Assembly (NCBI GenBank): GCA_946479905.1
Contig: CAMLIA010000069.1
Coordinates: forward strand, 1-18,209
Direction of reading: 5' to 3'
Source: an uncultured Frankiales bacterium
Lineage (GTDB): Bacteria; Actinomycetota; Actinomycetes; Mycobacteriales; SCTD01
DNA length: 18,209 nucleotides
Under the pieces are notes generated by a model that worked only from the letters and a program-made list of their open reading frames with translations, searched no databases and had not been told where the DNA came from. Shown here piece after piece: positions 6,663-15,167 of the stretch (position 1 is its first letter; each line of letters begins with the position of its first letter). The translations under genes were made by a program, and so were the position numbers.

Positions 6663-8096
6663 TCAGAACCGGAAGTACAGGAAGGGGCTCAGGGTGCCCG
6701 CGGCGACGACGACGGCGGCGTACGGCGCCGCCACCCCGGTGTAGGCCACTCTCAGCCCGCTGGCGACGGCGCTGCGACCGTCGTCGAGGAACCTGCCCAT
6801 CACGAACCGCCTCGGCACGAGCACGACGAGCAGGGCCAGCGCGAAGACCAGGGTGCGGTAGTGCGTGAGGACCGTGGTGACCTCCGCCGGCACCGGGCCG
6901 CCGTGCCAGAGGAACATCCGCTGCAGCACGTGACCGGCCTCGGTCATGTCGGCGGCCCGGAAGAACACCCAGCCGATCATCACCAGCACGATCGTGATCG
7001 CGCGGCGCAGGACGACGAGCCGGTCGTCCGGGAGCTTCGCGATCCCGGTGGCGCGCTCGACCACCAGCCACCCGCCGTGGTACATGCCCCAGATCAGGAA
7101 GGTCCAGGCGGCGCCGTGCCAGAAGCCGGAGGCGACGAAGATGATCCAGAGGTTGCGGTAGGTCTGGAAGCTCGACCCGCGGTTGCCGCCGAGCGGGATG
7201 TAGAGGTAGTCGCGGAACCAGCGCGAGAGCGACATGTGCCACCGCTGCCAGAAGTCGGTGATGCTGACCGACGAGTAGGGCCGGTTGAAGTTCTCCGGGA
7301 AGTGGAAGCCGAACATCCGGGCGAGCCCGATGGCCATGTCGGAGTAGCCGCTGAAGTCGAAGTAGATCTGCAGGGTGTACGCCGCCACGCCCAGCCACGC
7401 GACGGGCGTGGTGAGCAGCGAGCTGTCCATCCGGAAGACGGTGTCGGCGACCGGCGCGACGGTGTCAGCGACCAGCACCTTCTTCGCCAGGCCGAGGGAG
7501 AACCGCGGCATCCCGGCGGCGAAGTCGTCGAAGCGGTGCCTCGGCACGGTCGCGAGCTGCTCGGCGATCTCGTGGTACCGGACGATCGGGCCGGCGACGA
7601 GCTGCGGGAACATCGCGATGTAGGTGATGAACTGCACCGGGCTCTTCTGCGCCTTCCGGCTGTGCCGGTAGACGTCCACCACGTAGGACAGGTGGTGGAA
7701 GGTGAAGAAGCTGATGCCGATCGGGAGCGCGATGTGCAGGATCGGGCTGGTGTCCGCACCGAAGACCTTGCTGAGGTTGTGGATCTGCGTCGTGGCGAAC
7801 CCGGCGTACTTCCAGATCCCCAGGATGCCGAGGTCGAACCCCACCGTGGCGACGAGCAGCGCCTTGCGGCGGCCGAGGTTGCGGTGCGCCGCCTCGCTGT
7901 CGATGATCCGGCCGGACGTGTAGTTGACGGCGATGACGCCCAGCAGGGCGAAGACGAACGACAGGCCGCCGAAGACGTAGAACACCAGGCTGACGACGGA
8001 CAGCAGGGCGTTGCGGAACCTCGCCGGCAGCAGCCAGTACGCGACGAGCGTCGCGGGCAGGAAGTACCACAGGAACAGTGGGCTCGCGAAGCTCAT
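6663..8096 (-). CDS. MBOAT-family membrane O-acyltransferase (AlgI-like)
   Basis: A 477-aa polytopic protein that reads as a full-length AlgI/DltB-type MBOAT enzyme. Landmarks are the N-terminal MSFASPLFLWYFLP, the PIGISFFTFHHLSYVVDVYR region (125-144), FPQLVAGPIVRY (163-174), IYFDFSGYSDMAIGLA (244-259), FWQRWHMSLSRWFRDYLYIP (282-301) and SGFWHGAAWTFLIWGMYHG (323-341). The last holds the conserved His (His327) needed in the family, with a second His at 340. It is expected to pass acyl groups, usually acetyl, from the cytoplasm through the membrane to an outer acceptor, here with the SGNH protein encoded next. ATG 8096 is 7 bp after the GT2 stop (8104); I see no good Shine-Dalgarno sequence there, so coupling is likely. 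Confidence 0.93.
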   Translation of the reverse strand: MSFASPLFLWYFLPATLVAYWLLPARFRNALLSVVSLVFYVFGGLSFVFALLGVIAVNYTSGRIIDSEAAHRNLGRRKALLVATVGFDLGILGIWKYAGFATTQIHNLSKVFGADTSPILHIALPIGISFFTFHHLSYVVDVYRHSRKAQKSPVQFITYIAMFPQLVAGPIVRYHEIAEQLATVPRHRFDDFAAGMPRFSLGLAKKVLVADTVAPVADTVFRMDSSLLTTPVAWLGVAAYTLQIYFDFSGYSDMAIGLARMFGFHFPENFNRPYSSVSITDFWQRWHMSLSRWFRDYLYIPLGGNRGSSFQTYRNLWIIFVASGFWHGAAWTFLIWGMYHGGWLVVERATGIAKLPDDRLVVLRRAITIVLVMIGWVFFRAADMTEAGHVLQRMFLWHGGPVPAEVTTVLTHYRTLVFALALLVVLVPRRFVMGRFLDDGRSAVASGLRVAYTGVAAPYAAVVVAAGTLSPFLYFRF

Positions 8097-8103
8097 GAGA
8101 ACG

Positions 8104-9003
8104 TCATCGTAGGAGGAACCGGGCCTCGAAGGCCCGTCGCGAGAGGCGTGTCACAACGGCCTTTCGCCGCCGCAGCAGGGCCGGCAACCAGACCAGCAGC
8201 GAGCCGAGCGCCCGCACCCGCGCCCACGCCTTGGCGCGGGACTCCCCGAGCGCGACGCTGACCGTGGTGAGCGGGTACCTCAGCAGGGACCGCACCACCA
8301 GCGGCCCGCTGGCGCAGGTCACGAGCGTCGCGAGCCGGTTGCGCTCGGTGTAGAAGGTGTGCAGCAGCGAGGCACCCCCGCCGGTGGTCGCGGAGTGCTC
8401 GTGGACGGCGACCGCGCCGGGCTGGAACACGACGCGGTGACCGGCCAGCCACAGCCGCCACGACAGGTCCACGTCCTCGTAGTAGAGGAAGTACCTCGGG
8501 TCCATCCCGCCGACCTCGCGCACCGCCGACATCCGCAGGGCGAGCGCCGCGCCGCAGCCGTAGGCCACCTCGGCGGGCGCGTCGCCACCGGTGTCGAGGT
8601 CGTGCCCGTAGCCGGTGCGCTCGAGGTAGCCGCCCGCGCTCTGCAGCCGGCCGTCGGGCAGCAGCAGCCGGCTGGTCACGCCAGCGACGGAGGGGTCGTC
8701 GAACGGCGCCAGCAGCTGCGTGAGCCAGCCGGGGCGGACCACCGCGTCGTTGTTGAGCAGCACGACGTACTCGCTGGTGACGTGCTCGAGCCCCACGGCG
8801 ACGCCACCGGCGAAGCCGAGGTTGGTGGCGTTGCGGACGACCTGCACCTGCGGGTACCGGCCGGCCAGCAGGTCCGTGGTCCCGTCCGTGGACGCGTTGT
8901 CGACGACGACGACCGGCGCGCCCTCGGGCAGCACCGCGTCCAGGCACGGGCGCAGCAGGTGGGCGCCCTGCCAGGTGACGACGAGGACGGTGGCGCTGCT
9001 CAG
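8104..9003 (-). CDS. Family 2 glycosyltransferase, rhamnosyltransferase-like, probable CTG start
   Basis: About 299 aa. It opens with the first GT-A strand SATVLVVTW, then VVVVDNASTDGT (31-42), NLGFAGGVAVG (61-71), VLLNNDAVV (81-89) with the metal site Asn-Asp (85-86), and the later YYEDVDLSWRLWLAGHRV, which carries the acidic ED pair of the WbbL/rhamnosyltransferase group. Because the first strand sits at the very N-terminus, the start must be near 9003. The only candidate is CTG 9003-9001, which overlaps the upstream TGA as CTGA and has GAGGAG 8 nt before it (9012-9017). No ATG, GTG or TTG lies between it and the conserved strand. Donor and acceptor are unknown; dTDP-rhamnose is a common donor in this group. 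A start further upstream would add residues read out of frame from the neighbouring gene. Confidence 0.87.
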   Translation of the reverse strand: MSSATVLVVTWQGAHLLRPCLDAVLPEGAPVVVVDNASTDGTTDLLAGRYPQVQVVRNATNLGFAGGVAVGLEHVTSEYVVLLNNDAVVRPGWLTQLLAPFDDPSVAGVTSRLLLPDGRLQSAGGYLERTGYGHDLDTGGDAPAEVAYGCGAALALRMSAVREVGGMDPRYFLYYEDVDLSWRLWLAGHRVVFQPGAVAVHEHSATTGGGASLLHTFYTERNRLATLVTCASGPLVVRSLLRYPLTTVSVALGESRAKAWARVRALGSLLVWLPALLRRRKAVVTRLSRRAFEARFLLR

Positions 9004-9965
9004 AGCCCGCGCTCCTCGAAGCTCGCGTACTCGTTCAGCTTGCGCATGCCCTTGGCCAGCTGGACGAACGCCTTGCGGCCCACGCTGGTCTGCCAGGGGT
9101 TGGCCACGCCCTTCGGGAACCGCAGCTTGCCGGCCTCGAGGTCGAAGGCGTACCACCTCTCGAGCTTCGAGAACGCCTGCTGCTCCGGGCTTCTCGTGTC
9201 GAGAGCGGTGCTGATCCCGTCGAAGAGGTGACCGGGCTGGTAGTGCTCGGGGTGGAAGTTCTCGAAGGCGATGTCCTCGGGACGGCGCCAGAACGGCCAC
9301 TCGTGCGGGTACTGCGGCCAGCACATCGTGCGGAAGGTGCGCGGCTCGGCGAACCGCTCCGGAGCGACCAGCCGGCCGTGGTTGAGCGGCAGGCTCCACT
9401 CGCAGAACGGAGTGGTCGGGCTGAGCTTCTCGGCGGCGGCGAAGGCCTGCGCGAACAGCGCCTTGTCGATCGGCTGCGGCATGTGGCTCGCGTACGCCAG
9501 CGTCGGACCGCCCAGGTAGGACATCGCGAGGTACGACGAGTGCTGGACGCCGTCGTAGGTGCTCTCGTTGCGGCGCCACTTCGCGAGGTCGTAGAAGCAG
9601 TAGCTGACCAGCCGGCCGTGGTCGACGAAGTCGGTGACCGGCACGGGCCGCAGCGGCCGGTAGTCGTCGTCGCTCTGCAGCACCACGTCGTCGACGGGAC
9701 CGCGGGCGTACAGCGCCTTGCGCAGGTGGGCGTTGCGGGCGCTGTGCGAGGTCGGGATGTCGCGGGCGACGTCGGAGTCGGAGACCACCACCACGTCCAG
9801 GTCCACCCCGTCGGTGGCCCGCTTCACGGCCTCCGGCTGCGGCGTCAGCACGACCGCCTGGGTGATCCACGGCATGAAGTGCCGGACGTAGGACAGGGTC
9901 TCCGCCAGCACGGCCGGGCGGTTGGAGATGTAGGCGACCTGCCTCAGCCCGGGGCTCTTCGCCAT
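9000..9965 (-). CDS. Unrecognised protein with Stealth-like features, putative sugar-phosphate or glycosyl transferase
   Basis: A 321-aa soluble protein without signal peptide or membrane segment. It starts at ATG 9965, with AGGG about 8 nt upstream, 22 bp after the GT4 stop. I do not recognise the family with certainty. The order of landmarks recalls conserved regions 2 and 3 of Stealth capsule phosphotransferases: LSYVRHFMPWITQAVVLTP (24-42), a strand plus VVVVSDSDV (58-66), SARNAHLRKAL (75-85) and VVLQSDDDYRP (94-104), then SHMPQPIDKALFAQAF (160-175). The usual N-terminal Stealth region (DVVYTWVDG-like) is absent, the first strand here being VAYISNRP. The DDD at 99-101 could bind a metal, as in GT-A enzymes. 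The alternative is a divergent glycosyltransferase. Its position inside the glycosyltransferase operon supports action on the glycan. Confidence 0.6.
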   Translation of the reverse strand: MAKSPGLRQVAYISNRPAVLAETLSYVRHFMPWITQAVVLTPQPEAVKRATDGVDLDVVVVSDSDVARDIPTSHSARNAHLRKALYARGPVDDVVLQSDDDYRPLRPVPVTDFVDHGRLVSYCFYDLAKWRRNESTYDGVQHSSYLAMSYLGGPTLAYASHMPQPIDKALFAQAFAAAEKLSPTTPFCEWSLPLNHGRLVAPERFAEPRTFRTMCWPQYPHEWPFWRRPEDIAFENFHPEHYQPGHLFDGISTALDTRSPEQQAFSKLERWYAFDLEAGKLRFPKGVANPWQTSVGRKAFVQLAKGMRKLNEYASFEERGL

Positions 9966-9987
9966 GGTCTCGACCCTATCGCCCGGA

Positions 9988-11364
9988 TCAGGAGCGACGA
10001 CCGCGGGCGAGCTTGGCCGCGCGCGTCGCGACCCGGCGCGCGAGCAGGCCGGCGCCGCCCTGCGCGAGGTACTGCCGGGCGAGCGCGACCTCGCCTCGCC
10101 AGCCGGGCGACGGGGTCGGCGCGCGCACCGGGTCGAACGGACGGCCCAGGTTGTAGCGCGCGACGTCGTCCAGCAGGTCAGGAGCGCGGTGCGGTGCCCG
10201 GCAGTAGTCCAGCAGCGGACCGAGCACGGCGTCCCAGTGGTAGGCCTCGGAGAGCCGTCGTGACGCCGCGGCGCACGCCGCGCGCGCTGCCGGGTCGTCG
10301 ATCAGCGACAGCAGCGCGACGGCGAGCGCCTCGACGTCCTCCGCGGGGACGGTGCGGCCGATCCCGCTGTCGGAGATGACGTCGCTGAAGACGTCGCCGG
10401 ACGTGGCCACGACCGGCAGTCCCGCCCAGAGGTAGTCGAGGATGCGGGTCCGGAAGGAGAACGCCGTCTCGACGTGGTCCAGGTGGGTGGACACGCCGAT
10501 GTCCGCGTCGAGCAGGAACGACCCGCGGTCGTCGTACGGCACCCAGCCCTCGTTGAAGAACACCCAGCGCCCGGTGAGCCCGAGGGAGTCCGAGAGCGCC
10601 CTGGTCTCGGCGGCGGTGCGCATCGCGGGGACGGCCGGGTTCGGGTGCTTGCCGCCGAGGAACACCAGCCGCACCTCGTCGTGGGTCTGCCGGACCTCGT
10701 CGACCGCGCGCACCAGCGTCTGCGGGTCGAACCAGTTGTAGAGACCACCACCCCAGAGCAGCACGATGTCGTCGGCTCCGATGCCGGGCAGCACGCCCTT
10801 GATCGCAGGCACGGTGCGGGTCGGGGGCTCGGCGGAGACGCCGAACGGCACGAGGTCGAGCAGCGCCCGCAGCGACGGGTCCGCGTCGTAGGTCAGCGCG
10901 TTCACCCGACCGATCGACGCCAGGGCCCCGATCCAGAAGTCGCGCTGCTTCTCCGACGCGGTGAGGAAGAAGTCGCCGCGGCGCATCGCCCGGTTGAGGA
11001 TCGCCGTCGCGTTGTGCACGACCGCCATCCGGTCGCGGTGCGAGCGCTCGCGCGACAGCTCGAGGTTCTCGAGGTGGTAGGGGTCGTAGAGGTCCACGAC
11101 CACGCACGCGTCGGACGCGGCGATCGCCGGCACGTTCTGGAGCACCGACCCCTGCACGACGAACACCTCCACCCCGGGAGGTACGTCGTCGAGCATCCCC
11201 ACCTCGAACCGGCCGTCCGACTCCCGGGTGCAGCCGGCGGTCGACAGCAGCGAGACGTCGTGCCCGTCGTCGGCCAGCGCCGCGGCGAACTGCCAGGCCC
11301 GGATGGCCGGGCCGGCCATCGCCGCGCCCAGCACGTCCGCCGTGGCGACGACCACCCGCGTCAC
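9988..11364 (-). CDS. Family 4 (GT-B) glycosyltransferase
   Basis: A 458-aa soluble protein starting at GTG 11364, which overlaps the upstream TGA as GTGA. The N-terminal half has the GT-B acceptor-domain opening VVVATADVL--AMAGPAIRAW (4-24) and AAALADDGHDVSLLS (27-41). The C-terminal half has LLWGGGLYNWFDPQTLVRAV (202-221), VRLVFLGGKHP (231-241), and VSTHLDHVETAFSFRTRILD (291-310) followed by YLWAGLPVVATSGD, the nucleotide-sugar binding region of GT4 proteins. A basic tail ends the protein, which may help membrane contact. It likely adds one sugar to the lipid-linked glycan on the cytoplasmic side. The specific sugar cannot be told. The Ser-Phe-Arg-Thr-Arg stretch before the Leu-Trp-Ala-Gly loop resembles actinobacterial GT4 proteins of surface-glycan loci. 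Confidence 0.88.
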   Translation of the reverse strand: MTRVVVATADVLGAAMAGPAIRAWQFAAALADDGHDVSLLSTAGCTRESDGRFEVGMLDDVPPGVEVFVVQGSVLQNVPAIAASDACVVVDLYDPYHLENLELSRERSHRDRMAVVHNATAILNRAMRRGDFFLTASEKQRDFWIGALASIGRVNALTYDADPSLRALLDLVPFGVSAEPPTRTVPAIKGVLPGIGADDIVLLWGGGLYNWFDPQTLVRAVDEVRQTHDEVRLVFLGGKHPNPAVPAMRTAAETRALSDSLGLTGRWVFFNEGWVPYDDRGSFLLDADIGVSTHLDHVETAFSFRTRILDYLWAGLPVVATSGDVFSDVISDSGIGRTVPAEDVEALAVALLSLIDDPAARAACAAASRRLSEAYHWDAVLGPLLDYCRAPHRAPDLLDDVARYNLGRPFDPVRAPTPSPGWRGEVALARQYLAQGGAGLLARRVATRAAKLARGRRS

Positions 11365-14300
11365 GAGGCGGTGTGCCCCTCGGGGTCGCACAGGTAGCCG
11401 TAGATGCCGGACAGGGCCGGCTGCCACTCCGCGTGCCCTGCGGCGATCGTCGCGAGGGCGCCCTTGCGCAGCCGGATCCGCAGCTCGTAGTCGACGACGG
11501 CGCGCTCCAGCGCCTCGACCAGCCCGTCGACGGTCCGCTTCGCCAGCAGCGAGTTCTCGCCGTCCTGCAGGACCCAGTGGCCCCACGGGTTGTCGAAGGC
11601 GACGACGGGGACGCCGCACGCCATCAGCTCGAGCGGGAGGTACGACGGGTGCTTCGACACCGTGAGGGCCAGCCCGATGTCGCACTGCCGGTAGAGCTCG
11701 CCGGTCGCGCGGTAGTCGAGCAGCCCGTAGTGGTGCATGCCGGAGTAGCCGCCCTCCGGCACCGCCCAGGAGCCCGCGGTGACGATCCGGACCCGGTCGC
11801 CGAGCCGGTCCTTCAGCTCGTCCAGCGCCAGCGACGCCATCTCCCAGCAGTTGCGCCAGTGACCGGGCCGCGCGTACACGAACACCGTGGCGGGGTCCTC
11901 CGGCATCCGCTCCACCCGGCCCCGGGCGTGGAACACCGTGGGGTCGATCGCCGGCGTGAAGCTCCAGCCCTTCCCGGCGTACTCCGTGTCGTAGATCTGC
12001 TTGAGGTTCTCGGTGTTGCACAGCCCGTAGAGGCCCAGCTTGTAGGTCTCCTCGGTCAGCGCGTAGAGCGTCGAGGCGGGGTAGAACATCGGCTCGAAGT
12101 CCTGGATCAGGTAGAACTTCCGCTTCGCCCCGGTGAAGTGCGCGACCCCGTAGGCCGTGACCCACAGCGTCGCGATGGCGACGTCGCACTCGGGGATCCG
12201 CTCCAGCGACGCCCCGGCCGAGCCGTCGTAGAAGTGGATCTCCACGTCCTTCAGCGCGGGGAACGCGGCAGCGAGCCCGGAGCGGATGAAGTGGTCGGGA
12301 CCGGCGCCCCACACGACGAACCGGTTCTCCACGCCGTGCTCGCGGGCCAGCTGGTCGGCGATGCGCAGCGCGGTGTTGATGCCGCCGTAGAACGGGCTGT
12401 CGATGTCGGGGAAGAACCAGTTGACCGTCTTGACCTCGAACGGCTCGGCGTTGGCGGCGTGCAGCGCCTCGACGGCCTTGGCGTCGACCGGGAGCGCCCG
12501 GCACATGTCGGCGAGGTTGGTGGACTCGGTCTCGGTGGTCGACTGGCGGAAGACCTTGAAGGTACGGCCGAGCGGGCCGCTGATCATCTCCTGCACGGTC
12601 TTGTCGTGCTCGCCCTTGAGCCGCGGCACCCGGGACGACAGCGACAGGTTCGGCGAGAAGTACGGGTCGCCGCCGAACAGCCACGGGTTGTAGCGCCAGT
12701 AGGACGCGAAGAAGTCCGCAGGCGGGATGTCCGCGGGGTCGCGGGTCGCGGACTCGAGGTGCCGCAGGCCCGCGAACGGCGAGCACACGTTGCGGTAGCC
12801 CTTGATGAAGGCGTCGATGCCGATCGCGACGTCGGAGCCGCACATGAGGAAGCGCTCGTCGAAGCCGCCGAGCTCCTCGAACAGCTCGCGCCGCACCGCC
12901 ACGCAGGCCGACGTCACCGACAGCACGTTGCGGTACCAGCCAGTCGGGCCGAGGTGGGACGGCGAGCCAGGCTTCATGCCGCCGAAGACGTGGTCGGCGA
13001 AGCCGCCGAGGCCGAGCACCACACCGGCGTGCTGGATCTCGCCGTCCGGCCCGGTGAGCTGCAGGCCGGCCACGCCGATCTCGGGGCGCACCGCCCAGCC
13101 GACCATCTCGGTCAGCCAGGTCGGGTCGAGGACCTCGGTGTCGTCGTTGAGGAAGACCAGCACGTCGCCGGTTCCCTTGCGGGCTCCGAGGTTGTTGACC
13201 GCCGGGTAGCTGAACGGCTCGGTCCACCACTCGACCTTGAGGTCGAGGCCGTGGGAGTTGTCGGCGTACCACTTCTCGTTGTCCGCGGACCGCCCGCCGT
13301 TGTCGACGACGACGACCTCGAAGCCGCCGGCGTAGTCGGTGCGAGCCAGCGACGGCAGGCAGGTGGACAGCATGGGGCGGTTGTGCCGCGTGCAGATGAC
13401 CACGGTCACCTTCGGCAGGTCGCCCTCGAAGACGGTGCGGACGGCCTGCCCCGAGGCGACGGCGCGCGCGGACAGCCCCTTGCGGTCCAGGTGCTCCTGC
13501 ACCGCGCGCACGCCGGCCCCGTCCGGCCGGTCGTAGCGCCGGTGGACGTGGCCGAGGACGCGCGGCACCCGGGCGACCCGGTCGGCGGCGAGGTCGGCGC
13601 GAAGCAGCAGGTCCCAGGTGGCGGCGTCGCCGAAGCCGGAGCGCAGGCCGACGTTGGCCAGGAAGCGCTTGCGCCGGATGGCGAAGGAGTGGCCGACGTA
13701 GTCGGCACCGGCGAGGGTGTCCGGCGACCACGACGGCCGGAAGCGGGGCTCACGCCGGTCGCGGCCGTCGAGGACGTCGTCGTCCCAGTAGACGAGGTCG
13801 ACGAGCGGGTCGCGGTGCGCGGACAGCGCCACGTGGTACAGGCAGTCCGGGGCGAGCCGGTCGCCGGCGTCGAGCAGCACGACGAAGTCGGCGGTGCTGT
13901 TGGCCACCAGCGAGTTGACGGCGACGGTGATGTCGCCGTCGCCGGTCCAGCAGGGAGCGTCGGGCGTGGTGCCGGGCACGAGCTCGGTCGGCGAGGCGCA
14001 GGCCAGCGACCAGTGGCCCCAGCTCTGCTCGCGGACGCTGGCGTAGGACTGCGCCACCAGCTCGGCGTCGGCCTTGCCGGAGGCGAGCACGATCACCAGC
14101 GTGGACAGCTGGTGCGTGACGCTCTTCGAGAGCTTCGCCTGCACCTCGAGGCCGTGCTTGGACGCGTCGTGCTGCTTGCGCCAGGAGGAGTACGACGGCT
14201 CGCCGAGGTCGATGACGCCCGGGATGCTCCAGATCTTCTTCAGGTTCGTGCGGACCCGGCGGCCCTCCTTGGCCGTCAGCAGGGCAGCCTTGGCGACCTC

Positions 14301-15167
14301 GCGGCGCGGCGTGCCGACCGGCACCGCCTTCTCGAACGCCACGCGGGCGCGCTGCCGCGGGCTCACCGGGCCCGCAGGGGTACCGGGCACGGCGGCCACA
14401 GGACGGCGCGCCGGTGCCACCGGCTTCGGCTCGGCCGGCGGCTCCACCACGGGAGGAGCGGGCGGCGCGAGCTCGCGCACCCGGGCCTCGAGCGCCTCGC
14501 GGCGCTGGTTCTCCTGCAGCAGCGCGTCCCGCAGGTGCCGGACCCGGTTGAGCAGCAGCTCCTCGGTGGTCGGGACGTCGGGGGGGCCGACCCTCTCCGG
14601 CTTGCGGGCGTCCTCGTGGGTGAGCTTGGCCTCGAGCGGCAGCTCCTCGTCGCGCGGGCCGGCAGTGCCGTTGGCGTGCGCCATCACGCCGCACTGCCAC
14701 TGCGACTCGGTGCCCTCCTTCCAGAACACCGGGCCCCACGACGCGGGGTCGATCGGCTCCACGTCGGTGAAGCCGGCCCGGCGGAAGAGCTCGGCGAGCG
14801 ACTCCGGTCCGTAGCACCAGATGTGCGGTGACGGCTGCACGTAGGAGTAGATGAAGGAGGCGTTGACCTGGTCGTTGCTGATGTCGCCGTCGAGGTAGGC
14901 CTGGAAGATCGCGTCCATGTCCGGGGTGACCGCGGAGATGACGGTGCCCGGCCGGAGCCGCTCGTTCATGATCCGCAGCGTCACGAGCGCGTCGCCGGGC
15001 ATGATGTGCTCGAGCACGTGACCCATGTAGATCTCGTCGATCTCGGAGGCGTACTGCCGCAGGAACTCGGCGGCCTCCATGTAGATGTCGGCCTTGACGT
15101 CGCGGCTCTCGTCGACGTTGGTCCAGCCCTCCATGTAGGCCTGGCCGCACCCGAGGTTGACTCTCAC
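11361..15167 (-). CDS. Multimodular fusion: methyltransferase + coiled coil + two GT2-like domains + WsaF-like GT4 domain
   Basis: A 1268-aa protein. Residues 1-165 are a class I SAM methyltransferase (VNLGCG at 3-8, NVDES, HVLEH at 50-54). Residues 200-233 form a short predicted coiled coil and 234-270 a Pro/Ala-rich linker. About 355-575 is a GT2-like domain with a poor first strand and DAGD (433-436) where relatives usually have DHDD. About 585-850 is a complete GT2 domain (VTVVICTRHNRP; FLNDDTEV with Asp675-676). About 910-1268 is a GT4 domain like WsaF: NWFFPDIDSPFYGGINTALR, FYLIQDFEPMFYP, LELMACGVPVVAF. GTG 15167 is chosen because it overlaps the wzt stop as GTGA and has AAGGAG 7 nt upstream (15175-15180); ATG 15203 would lie 36 nt inside wzt. 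It probably elongates and caps the glycan (inference). Confidence 0.92.
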   Translation of the reverse strand: MRVNLGCGQAYMEGWTNVDESRDVKADIYMEAAEFLRQYASEIDEIYMGHVLEHIMPGDALVTLRIMNERLRPGTVISAVTPDMDAIFQAYLDGDISNDQVNASFIYSYVQPSPHIWCYGPESLAELFRRAGFTDVEPIDPASWGPVFWKEGTESQWQCGVMAHANGTAGPRDEELPLEAKLTHEDARKPERVGPPDVPTTEELLLNRVRHLRDALLQENQRREALEARVRELAPPAPPVVEPPAEPKPVAPARRPVAAVPGTPAGPVSPRQRARVAFEKAVPVGTPRREVAKAALLTAKEGRRVRTNLKKIWSIPGVIDLGEPSYSSWRKQHDASKHGLEVQAKLSKSVTHQLSTLVIVLASGKADAELVAQSYASVREQSWGHWSLACASPTELVPGTTPDAPCWTGDGDITVAVNSLVANSTADFVVLLDAGDRLAPDCLYHVALSAHRDPLVDLVYWDDDVLDGRDRREPRFRPSWSPDTLAGADYVGHSFAIRRKRFLANVGLRSGFGDAATWDLLLRADLAADRVARVPRVLGHVHRRYDRPDGAGVRAVQEHLDRKGLSARAVASGQAVRTVFEGDLPKVTVVICTRHNRPMLSTCLPSLARTDYAGGFEVVVVDNGGRSADNEKWYADNSHGLDLKVEWWTEPFSYPAVNNLGARKGTGDVLVFLNDDTEVLDPTWLTEMVGWAVRPEIGVAGLQLTGPDGEIQHAGVVLGLGGFADHVFGGMKPGSPSHLGPTGWYRNVLSVTSACVAVRRELFEELGGFDERFLMCGSDVAIGIDAFIKGYRNVCSPFAGLRHLESATRDPADIPPADFFASYWRYNPWLFGGDPYFSPNLSLSSRVPRLKGEHDKTVQEMISGPLGRTFKVFRQSTTETESTNLADMCRALPVDAKAVEALHAANAEPFEVKTVNWFFPDIDSPFYGGINTALRIADQLAREHGVENRFVVWGAGPDHFIRSGLAAAFPALKDVEIHFYDGSAGASLERIPECDVAIATLWVTAYGVAHFTGAKRKFYLIQDFEPMFYPASTLYALTEETYKLGLYGLCNTENLKQIYDTEYAGKGWSFTPAIDPTVFHARGRVERMPEDPATVFVYARPGHWRNCWEMASLALDELKDRLGDRVRIVTAGSWAVPEGGYSGMHHYGLLDYRATGELYRQCDIGLALTVSKHPSYLPLELMACGVPVVAFDNPWGHWVLQDGENSLLAKRTVDGLVEALERAVVDYELRIRLRKGALATIAAGHAEWQPALSGIYGYLCDPEGHTAS

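Noticed and set aside
4822..6744. Open frame of 640 codons on the + strand opposite the lipoprotein and SGNH genes
   Set aside because: The minus-strand products have a lipobox, a membrane anchor and SGNH catalytic motifs; the + strand translation has none and fits a GC-driven shadow.
11373..14831. A very long open frame (over 1100 codons) on the + strand, opposite the fusion gene
   Set aside because: It is antisense to a protein with clear methyltransferase and glycosyltransferase motifs, has low-complexity Arg/Val/Glu/Asp-rich composition without any domain, and is the usual by-product of high GC at third codon positions.
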